Shown here one piece after another: positions 8,736 through 14,109 of a stretch of 14,109 bases of DNA. Source of the stretch: Armatimonadetes bacterium UBA5419 (GTDB lineage Bacteria; Armatimonadota; UBA10988); assembly GCA_002409445.1 (NCBI GenBank), contig DHNJ01000068.1:6445-20553 (forward strand). Reading direction: 5' to 3'. Within the stretch, counting starts at the first letter, position 1; each line of letters begins with the position of its first letter. A model generated the notes under the pieces. The model was not told where the DNA came from. It searched no databases and was given only the letters and a program-made list of their open reading frames with translations. The position numbers and the translations under genes are program-made.

Positions 8736-9019
8736 CAAACAGACTCCCGTGACGGCTGATTGGCGAGGCGGTCGACCAGCCCAACGATGGCCGCGTCGAG
8801 GGCGGTCATCGGGTCCGGCGCAGCCATGCGCGCCTCGAGACTGCTCTCCCAGTAGACGATCTGTTCCTGCGCGCAGCCGAGTGGGTCGGCGGCGACGAAC
8901 GGCTCGCCGACTGGACGCAACTCCTCATCGAGGGCGACCAGCAAGACGAGCGTCAAGGATTCGTATTTCGGATCCTTGATCACCGCGGTGACACGTCCGA
9001 CGACTTGGCCTAGTTGCAC
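8735..9019 (-). CDS. EutN/CcmL family microcompartment vertex protein (BMC-P), first copy
   Basis: This 94-residue BMC-P protein is clearly related to, but diverged from, the adjacent copy. It has MQLGQVVGRVTAVIKDP at the start, TLVLLVALDEELRPVGEPFVAADPLGC in the middle, and SSLEARMA...ALDAAIVGLVDRL at the end, which matches the family's barrel strands and C-terminal strand. Translation starts at GTG (complement of 9017-9019), two bases after the TAA of the lipoprotein gene. GAGGAG five bases upstream is a strong ribosome binding site lying inside the end of the lipoprotein frame. Loci with several BMC-P paralogues are known from Planctomycetes/Verrucomicrobia-type compartments, where each paralogue may occupy distinct vertices. 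A single cysteine in DPLGCAQ is not shared with the second copy. Confidence 0.9.
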   Translation of the reverse strand: MQLGQVVGRVTAVIKDPKYESLTLVLLVALDEELRPVGEPFVAADPLGCAQEQIVYWESSLEARMAAPDPMTALDAAIVGLVDRLANQPSRESV

Positions 9020-9021
9020 GG

Positions 9022-10716
9022 TTACTCCTCGTCTGGCGCGGGGCTACCCTCGTCGGGTTGAGTTCCCGCTACCGGCGGTGGATCCTGCCTCGCGGGCGCT
9101 GAGCGGGTCGGTTCGCTTGCGCCGATGCTGAGCAGTTGATCGTCGCTCGCACCGAGGCGGTAGACCCAATTGCGGCCGCGAACGACAACGCCGCGCACGG
9201 TGCCGTTGACCTGGCCGCTGGCGGTGAAACGCTGGTCCGCGACGTGGTAGCTCGCGCGTTCAGCGGTCAGCTCCAGGCCGTCGGCCGGGCTGCGGGCGAC
9301 GAAGTTGCCCTCGAAGTCGATGCGGTTCTCCGCGGCGAGCCAGGTGGCCTCGCGCGCCCGCACCGTGGCGCGCCGGCCCGGTCCGCTGAACGTACCGCGC
9401 GGTTCGCGCAGGATGAGGCGCTGGCCGTTGCGCAGTGTGCCCGCGGTCGCTGTCAGGTGCCATCGCCCGCCGGCCTCCGCGCCGCTGGCCTCAACCGGGC
9501 TGAGGGTTGCCGCACTCAGCTCCGCATCGGCGGTCAGCCGGCCGCCGCGCGCCTCCATGCCGTCGCCGACGAGCCGCACGTTACCCTCGGCGACCCAGCC
9601 TGTGCCGGGGCGGTGCCGCGCGGTGTCGGCGTACAGCGTGCGCCCGGCCTGCTCCGCGGCGACACCGGTCGCGACCAGCTGGCCGTCGGCATAGCGCGCT
9701 CGTGTGGCGCGCAACAGTGTGCCGTCGGCAAGGGTGCCGCGGACGCCCTCCAAGGCGACCTCGCCGCTCTCGGCGACGGTCGCGCTCTGCGCGGTGAACC
9801 GGTCGCCACCCAGGGTCGCGGTGACGCTGTTGAGGCGCGCTAGCCGGGTGTGCAGATCGACCTTGGCGCCCGTGCCGTGTGCGCGCATGTCCGGCCGCGA
9901 GAGGGTCGTCTCGCCGGTCGTGGTCAGGTGGCCGGTGCGGTGGTGGTAGATCGCCTCCTGGGCGGCAATCGTCGTGCCGTCGAAGACAATGGTCGGGTTG
10001 TCGGGCAGGTGCAGGGTCTGATCGGCGAAGGTCCAGACTCCGCGCGGCGATCGGAAGTCCACCGGCTCGCGCGGGCCGCGGAACTGGCCCTCGACGTGCT
10101 CGAAGGTGGCTCGGCCCTCGTCGATGGTCACCGTCTGTGCCTCGCCGAGCCAAGACCGTTCGGCGGCTTCGTGGCGGGCGACAACCTGGCGGCCGGTGAC
10201 GGTCCGCAGATCGAGCTTGGCACGCACCTGGTGCAGGGTCATCACTGTGCCGGCGTAGGTCAGGCGGGCGCGGCCGGGCAGGTCAAACTCCAGGCTGGGG
10301 GTGTGGAACTCGCCCCGCTCGCCGCGCAGCGTGGCGCGTTGGACCGGCGCGCGGGCCTCGAAGCGGTGGTCCAGCAGCAACGTCGGCCGGCCGACCTGGT
10401 AGCGGAGCCGGCCGGCGGTGATCGTCGCCTGATACTCGGGCAGGTGCGAGGTCGCTAGCGCGTCGAGCAGGTCGCCGGTGCCGCCGCGCGCGCCGACCAC
10501 CGCTCGCAACGTGCCCTCCATGTCGAACAGGAAGCGGCCGTCCGCGAGCGAGTACTGGACAGTGTTGCGACCGCCCAACTCGAAGACGCCGGTCTCTTCC
10601 TCGGCTTCCTCGGGCGGGGCCTTGACGATTTTTGGTGGCGGGGCGTCGAGGTCGGCGCAGGCGGCCAAACCGAGGGCCGTTAGGACCCCCAACCAGATTG
10701 CCCGTGCCCAACGCAT
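9022..10716 (-). CDS. OstA/LptA/LptC-like envelope lipoprotein
   Basis: This 564-residue protein has a lipoprotein signal peptide: MRWAR, a hydrophobic stretch, and lipobox LAAC with lipidated Cys20. A Pro/Glu-rich linker follows (APPPKIVKAPPEEAEEETG). The body, about 45-530, is a long run of short beta-strand repeats of the kind seen in OstA/LptA/LptC proteins, which form open beta-jellyroll slides for lipopolysaccharide. Typical units are AQEAIYHHRTGHLTTTGETT, ATRARYADGQLVATGV and AERASYHVADQRFTASGQVNG. At this length it would hold many more strands than LptA or LptC. The C-terminus is a disordered Pro/Glu/Asp tail. It is probably anchored in the periplasm. A role in moving or tethering a lipid or glycan is inference from fold resemblance. 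The start at 10716 matches the lipobox distance; an upstream in-frame ATG at 10749 is possible. Neither has a Shine-Dalgarno. Confidence 0.72.
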   Translation of the reverse strand: MRWARAIWLGVLTALGLAACADLDAPPPKIVKAPPEEAEEETGVFELGGRNTVQYSLADGRFLFDMEGTLRAVVGARGGTGDLLDALATSHLPEYQATITAGRLRYQVGRPTLLLDHRFEARAPVQRATLRGERGEFHTPSLEFDLPGRARLTYAGTVMTLHQVRAKLDLRTVTGRQVVARHEAAERSWLGEAQTVTIDEGRATFEHVEGQFRGPREPVDFRSPRGVWTFADQTLHLPDNPTIVFDGTTIAAQEAIYHHRTGHLTTTGETTLSRPDMRAHGTGAKVDLHTRLARLNSVTATLGGDRFTAQSATVAESGEVALEGVRGTLADGTLLRATRARYADGQLVATGVAAEQAGRTLYADTARHRPGTGWVAEGNVRLVGDGMEARGGRLTADAELSAATLSPVEASGAEAGGRWHLTATAGTLRNGQRLILREPRGTFSGPGRRATVRAREATWLAAENRIDFEGNFVARSPADGLELTAERASYHVADQRFTASGQVNGTVRGVVVRGRNWVYRLGASDDQLLSIGASEPTRSAPARQDPPPVAGTQPDEGSPAPDEE

Positions 10717-10722
10717 GGGCAC

Positions 10723-10728
10723 ATTATA
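10723..10728 (-). promoter_or_regulatory. Perfect TATAAT -10 box immediately before the lipoprotein start
   Basis: On the minus strand TATAAT is followed by GTGCCC and then the ATG at 10716. Transcription would normally begin about seven bases after the hexamer, which is the A of that ATG, so the mRNA would have no 5' leader. This agrees with the absence of a Shine-Dalgarno. The -35 region at the usual 16-18-base spacing (around CTATGG) is a poor match, which lowers confidence. Confidence 0.5.
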
Positions 10729-10761
10729 GCGGCGCGCACGGAGTACCATAGCGGCGGAGCA

Positions 10762-10767
10762 AGAGGG
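10762..10767 (+). promoter_or_regulatory. Shine-Dalgarno deciding the GNAT start
   Basis: AGAGGG lies eight bases before the GTG at 10776. The earlier in-frame GTG at 10767 overlaps the last G of this motif and would have no usable spacing. The later GTG is therefore preferred as the start. Confidence 0.55.
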
Positions 10768-10775
10768 TGTGTCGA

Positions 10776-11204
10776 GTGGCCGAAGTGACGGAGCCAGCAG
10801 AGCTGTCCGTGGTCCACGAGCTGCGGCGCGCGGTGTTCGTCCTCGAGCAGGGCGTCAGCGAGGCCGAGGAGTGGGACGGGCTCGACGGCGAGTGCCGGCA
10901 CTGGCTAGCCTGGGCCGAGGACCGCGCGGTGGGCACGGCGCGGCTGCGGATTACGGGCGACGTTGCCTGCGTGCAACGGGTTGCGGTGGCAGCGGACTGG
11001 CGGCGGCGCGGGGTGGGGCGGGCGCTGATGGCCGCGGTCGAGGATGCGGCGCGGGCGGCCGGCTGCACGCGGGTGCAGCTGGGCGCGCAGTTGACGGCGC
11101 TAGCGTTCTACCGTCGCTTGGGCTACAGTGCGCACGGGCCCGTGTTCGACGACGCAGGCATACCGCATCGGGCGATGGTCAAGGTCTGGGAGGCAGAGCT
11201 ATGA
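10776..11204 (+). CDS. GNAT family N-acetyltransferase, ElaA/YjcF-like
   Basis: This 142-residue cytoplasmic protein is predicted to transfer an acetyl group from acetyl-CoA to an amine. The N-terminal signature HELRRAVFVLEQGVSEAEEWDGLD matches the VFVxEQ...ExDxxD pattern of the ElaA/YjcF group from memory. RVAVAADWRRRGVGRALM contains the acetyl-CoA pyrophosphate loop RRRGVG at residues ~76-81. The C-terminal part has the family's AFYRRLGY and the ending DDAGIPHRAMVKV. The substrate is unknown. Start GTG at 10776 follows AGAGGG; GTG at 10767 would add three residues. The TGA overlaps the next gene's ATG (ATGA at 11201-11204), so the two are probably co-expressed. It is divergent from the lipoprotein gene, with about 59 bases between starts. 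Confidence 0.88.
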   Translation: MAEVTEPAELSVVHELRRAVFVLEQGVSEAEEWDGLDGECRHWLAWAEDRAVGTARLRITGDVACVQRVAVAADWRRRGVGRALMAAVEDAARAAGCTRVQLGAQLTALAFYRRLGYSAHGPVFDDAGIPHRAMVKVWEAEL

Positions 11205-13222
11205 GCAGCGCTCCGCGCGTTGAGGAACTGGTCATGCCGGCGGCCAATCTCGGCCCCGAGAACCCCTTGCCGTCATTGGTCGTGCCGCAGCCGGCGAACA
11301 AGCCGGACGTCCTGCCGGACAACCCCGACCCCGACCTGGCCTACGTGGGCTGGGGCTGCGACACGCCGCTGCTGCCCTACCGGTTGCAGGACGGCTACGA
11401 CCGCGAGCGGCGGCCGCGGGCGTTCCAGGCCATCGTTCTGGAGAACGAGCACCTGCGCGCCACGTTCCTGCCCGAGCTGGGTGGGCGGCTCTGGTCGCTG
11501 GTGGCCCGCGCGACCGAGCGCGAGCTGCTCTTCCGCAATCCGGTCTTCCAGCCGGCCGACTTAGCCGCGCGCAACGCGTGGTTCTCGGGCGGGGTCGAAT
11601 GGAACTGCTCGATCGCACACCACACGCCGCTGACCTGCGAGCCGCTGTTCGCCGCGCTGGTCGAGGCGCCGGACGGGCGGCAGATCGTCCGCCTGTACGA
11701 GTGGGACCGCATCCGCGGTACGTTGTACCAGCTCGACGCCTGGCTGCCGGCGGACTCGCCGGTGCTGTTCGTCGGCGTGCGCTACATCAACCCCCACGAC
11801 CATGAGATCCCCGCCTACTGGTGGTCCAACATCGCCGTGCCCGAGACCGCCCAGACCCGCGTCTTGGTCCCGGCCGACGAGGCTTACAGCCACGCCTACT
11901 CGGGTGGCATGGACGTGCACGCCATCCACGACCGAACCTACCCCGCGCGCGAGCCGCATGCGACCGACTACTTCTACCGCCTGCCAGCCGGCGCGCAGCC
12001 CTGGGTGGCGGCGCTGGAGGCCGATGGCCAGGGCCTTTTCCAGACTTCGACTCCGCGGCTCAAGGGCCGCAAGCTGTTTGTCTGGGGCCAGGGCCCGGGC
12101 GGCCAGCGCTGGCAGGAGTTCCTCTCGGTGGCGGGCCAGGCATACATCGAGATTCAGGCCGGCCTGGCGCGCACCCAGGGCGCCTGTCTGCCGATGCCCG
12201 CGCGCGCGACCTGGCACTGGGTTGAGGCGTACGGCCTGCTGCAGGCCGACCCCGCGGTGATCCACGGCGACGACTGGGTCGCGGCGCGGACGCTGGCGGC
12301 CGAGAACGTGGCCGCGGTGATCAACCCCGAGCAGTTGGCGGCGGCCGAGGCACGCTTCGTCGCGGGCTGGGACCAGGTGCCCACGGAGCACGTGAACCTG
12401 GGGCGGGGGTGGGGCCGCTTGGAGATCCAGCGGCGGGCGCGGGCCGACGAGCCGGCGCTGGCGCCGCCCGGCCTGCCGTTCCCCGTCGAGTCGCTGACCG
12501 ACCAGCAGCAGCCGTGGCTTGACCTGCTCAGCGCCGGGCGCCTGCCGGCGCGCGACCCGCGGTCGCGGCCTGGCGCGTGGCTGGTGCAGAAGCCGTGGCG
12601 GGAGCTGCTGCGCGCGGCGGTGGCGGACGACGCTAACGACCACTGGCTGGCCTGGCTGCACCTTGGCGTGATGGCCTACGCGGTGGGCGACGAGGCTGGG
12701 GCGCGCGAGGCTTGGCGGACGTCGTCGGCGCGCGCGGCCAACCCGGTGGCGACACGTTGCTTGGCGCAGCTGGACCTGCGGGCCGGGGACAAGGAGGCGG
12801 CGCTGGCCGGGCTGGTCGAGGCTTGCCGGCAGGCGCCGGACTGGCCGCGGTTGGCGGTGGAAACGGGCCGGGCGCTGCTCGCCGAAGGGCGCGCCGAGAC
12901 GTTCACCGACTTGTGGGCCACCGTCTGGACCGAAACGGTCCGCGAGCAAGGCCGCATGAAACTCCTGGCGGCGCGCGCGGCACTGGCGTTGGGCAACCTG
13001 GACCAGTGCGAGGCACTGCTGCACGGCCTGGTGGTCCCCGACATGCGCGAGGGCGAGGTCTCGCTGACCGACCTGTGGTACCAGCTCTGGGAGCAGCGGG
13101 TCGCCCAGCGCGAGGGTCTGGAGGTGGACGACGCGCTGCGGGCGCGAGTCCGCCGCGAGTACCCGCCGCCCGCCGACCTTGACTTCCGCATGCACGTGCC
13201 CGCGGATGAGGCGGCTAGCTAG
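11201..13222 (+). CDS. DUF5107 domain protein with C-terminal TPR-like region
   Basis: In this 673-residue protein, residues about 60-350 carry the DUF5107 hallmarks as I recall them: LENEHLRATFLPELGGRLWSL, RELLFRNPVFQPADLAARNAW, and FSGGVEWNCSIAHHTPLTCEPLF. This region resembles the galactose-mutarotase-like beta-supersandwich of carbohydrate-binding and modifying enzymes. Residues about 470-650 are helical, TPR-like repeats (HWLAWLHLGVMAYAVGDEAGAREAW; RCLAQLDLRAGDKEAALAGL). There is no signal peptide, so it is probably cytoplasmic. No function is established. A role in sugar or oligosaccharide handling is inference from the fold. The ATG at 11201 overlaps the GNAT stop by four bases and has GGGAGG seven bases upstream. 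Where most remembered family members read GGIEWNIGQ-GH, this one has GGVEWNCSIAHH. Confidence 0.85.
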   Translation: MSSAPRVEELVMPAANLGPENPLPSLVVPQPANKPDVLPDNPDPDLAYVGWGCDTPLLPYRLQDGYDRERRPRAFQAIVLENEHLRATFLPELGGRLWSLVARATERELLFRNPVFQPADLAARNAWFSGGVEWNCSIAHHTPLTCEPLFAALVEAPDGRQIVRLYEWDRIRGTLYQLDAWLPADSPVLFVGVRYINPHDHEIPAYWWSNIAVPETAQTRVLVPADEAYSHAYSGGMDVHAIHDRTYPAREPHATDYFYRLPAGAQPWVAALEADGQGLFQTSTPRLKGRKLFVWGQGPGGQRWQEFLSVAGQAYIEIQAGLARTQGACLPMPARATWHWVEAYGLLQADPAVIHGDDWVAARTLAAENVAAVINPEQLAAAEARFVAGWDQVPTEHVNLGRGWGRLEIQRRARADEPALAPPGLPFPVESLTDQQQPWLDLLSAGRLPARDPRSRPGAWLVQKPWRELLRAAVADDANDHWLAWLHLGVMAYAVGDEAGAREAWRTSSARAANPVATRCLAQLDLRAGDKEAALAGLVEACRQAPDWPRLAVETGRALLAEGRAETFTDLWATVWTETVREQGRMKLLAARAALALGNLDQCEALLHGLVVPDMREGEVSLTDLWYQLWEQRVAQREGLEVDDALRARVRREYPPPADLDFRMHVPADEAAS

Positions 13223-13259
13223 CGCCCAGCGCAGGGGTAACGAAGCCGATGCACCGCAT

Positions 13260-13287
13260 TTGACCGAGGGCCCGCACGGGCTACAAT
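13260..13287 (+). promoter_or_regulatory. Sigma70-type promoter of metK
   Basis: TTGACC (13260-13265) and TACAAT (13282-13287) are 16 bases apart. Transcription would start near 13294, leaving a leader of about 20 bases before the metK ATG. That is too short for a SAM riboswitch, and I see none in the 91 bases between genes. Confidence 0.72.
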
Positions 13288-13313
13288 GATCACGAACAAG
13301 AGAGGTCTGTCCC

Positions 13314-14109
13314 ATGAGCTTGCGCAGCACGTTCGCTTCTGAGTCGGTGACCGAAGGACATCCGGACAAGGTCTGCGACGCCGTTTCTGACGCCATTCTG
13401 GATGCCATCCTGAGCTGCAATACGGCGGCAGATCGGCCGCATGCTCGCGTAGCCTGTGAGACCGCCGTCAAGAGCCAGAACGTGATTCTGCTCGGCGAGA
13501 TCACCAGTGTCTTCCAGCCCGACTACGAGAAGATCGCGCGCGAGACGATCGCGGAGATCGGCTACGACAGCGAGGCGTCGGGCATCGACCCCAAGACCTG
13601 CGACGTGCAGGTGCTGATCGAGGAGCAGTCGCCGCATATCGCTCGGGGTACGGGCGAGGATAAGCTCGGTGCGGGTGATCAGGGCATGATGTTCGGCTAC
13701 GCGACCAACGAAACCGATAATATGATGCCTCTGCCGGTCACCTTGGCCCACCAGTTGTGCCAGCAGTTGGCTGCGGTGCGCAAGGATGGGACGCTGCCGC
13801 ACCTGCGGCCGGACGGCAAGTCGCAGGTCACGGTCGAGTATGAGGGTGGCAAACCGGTGCGCGTGACACGCGTCGTCATGGCGACGCAGCATACCGAGGA
13901 GTCGACCGAGCGCGTGGGCGCAGACGTCATCGAGCATGTGGTGCGCCCCGTGCTGGGCGATCGCCTGACCGACGATACGCAGGTGCTGGTCAACGGTACC
14001 GGCATGTTCGTGGTGGGGGGGCCGAAGGGCGACGCGGGGCTGACCGGCCGCAAGATCATCGTTGATACCTACGGCGGCATCGGCCGCCACGGCGGTGGCG
14101 CCTTCTCGG
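13314..14109 (+). CDS. metK: S-adenosylmethionine synthetase, 3'-truncated by the window edge
   Basis: The enzyme makes S-adenosylmethionine from methionine and ATP, releasing phosphate and pyrophosphate; it is an essential cytoplasmic enzyme, usually a tetramer. The first 265 codons are present. Visible signatures are [21 protein letters not shown] (ATP-binding His/Asp in GHPDK), [16 protein letters not shown], the [12 protein letters not shown] motif, [10 protein letters not shown] with the catalytic lysine, and [21 protein letters not shown] with the Asp, Arg and Lys of the active site. The window ends in RHGGGAFS, roughly two thirds through the protein. AGAGGT lies seven bases before the ATG. 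One oddity is [10 protein letters not shown] where the usual bacterial reading is NPTGRFVIGG; the phenylalanine that stacks on adenine is retained. No stop occurs in the visible frame. Confidence 0.97.
   Translation, partial: MSLRSTFASESVTEGHPDKVCDAVSDAILDAILSCNTAADRPHARVACETAVKSQNVILLGEITSVFQPDYEKIARETIAEIGYDSEASGIDPKTCDVQVLIEEQSPHIARGTGEDKLGAGDQGMMFGYATNETDNMMPLPVTLAHQLCQQLAAVRKDGTLPHLRPDGKSQVTVEYEGGKPVRVTRVVMATQHTEESTERVGADVIEHVVRPVLGDRLTDDTQVLVNGTGMFVVGGPKGDAGLTGRKIIVDTYGGIGRHGGGAFS

Noticed and set aside
7662..8759. 365-codon plus-strand open frame opposite the exported protein and a vertex protein
   Set aside because: Its composition (Ser/Arg/Pro-rich) has no domain, and it spans two coupled genes on the other strand.
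9022..10716. Regular repeats in the lipoprotein considered as DNA-level tandem repeats
   Set aside because: The similarity is a loose protein-level beta-strand pattern. The nucleotide sequence does not repeat.
10769..11200. Extension of the DUF5107 frame upstream through the GNAT gene, giving an apparent 817-residue protein
   Set aside because: The added part is Gly/Arg/Ala-rich low complexity in the shifted frame of a clear acetyltransferase. ATG at 11201 has a good ribosome binding site and begins the recognisable protein.
13223..13313. Possible SAM riboswitch before metK
   Set aside because: The predicted leader after the TACAAT box is only about 20 bases, and I see no aptamer-like paired structure.
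11561..13504. 647-codon open frame on the minus strand opposite the DUF5107 gene and the start of metK
   Set aside because: It is antisense to two well-supported genes, crosses the metK promoter, and its translation is rich in Arg/Gln/His with no recognisable domain. This is typical of an open shadow frame in GC-rich DNA.

Overview
The window reads as chromosomal DNA from a high-GC, Gram-negative-type (diderm) bacterium, probably from a poorly cultivated lineage. The coding regions are strongly GC-rich, and an OstA/LptA-like lipoprotein argues for an outer membrane. The mix of a long-form GT35 glucan phosphorylase, EutN/CcmL microcompartment vertex proteins, a DUF5107-TPR protein and a large secreted beta-sandwich/hydrolase-like protein recalls Armatimonadota or the Planctomycetota/Verrucomicrobiota group. 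That placement is recall and inference only. I see no insertion sequence, phage gene or CRISPR array.

Layout. (1) 1-2013 (+): polyphosphate kinase, missing about 48 N-terminal residues that lie before the window. (2) 2040-2232: a well-formed sigma70-type promoter driving tRNA-Pro(UGG) and tRNA-Gly(UCC). (3) 2271-2468 (+): a 65-residue heavy-metal-binding (CopZ-like) protein. (4) 2542-5097 (+): alpha-glucan phosphorylase. (5) 10716 down to 5126 (-): a five-gene, tightly packed cluster encoding an OstA/LptA-like lipoprotein, two consecutive EutN/CcmL (BMC-P) vertex proteins, a large exported protein of unknown function and a ribose/rhamnose-type ABC permease. It converges on glgP, with a small hairpin between. 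(6) 10776-13222 (+): divergent from the cluster, an ElaA/YjcF-like GNAT acetyltransferase overlapping a DUF5107-TPR protein. (7) 13260-14109 (+): a promoter and the first 265 codons of S-adenosylmethionine synthetase, cut by the window end. Genes are very closely spaced: no gene-free stretch exceeds about 100 bases.

How the parts may work together. Polyphosphate kinase and glucan phosphorylase point to phosphate/energy and glycogen storage. The minus-strand cluster is the most unusual part. Two shell-vertex proteins of a bacterial microcompartment sit between a cell-envelope lipoprotein and a secreted carbohydrate-type protein, followed by a sugar-importer permease with no ATPase or binding protein beside it. 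No hexameric shell protein (BMC-H) or cargo enzyme is present. This therefore looks like a satellite locus whose shell and enzymes would be encoded elsewhere, plausibly tied to uptake and breakdown of a sugar. The start/stop junctions (TAA-CC-GTG, TGATG, ATGCTTAG) support one translationally coupled unit.
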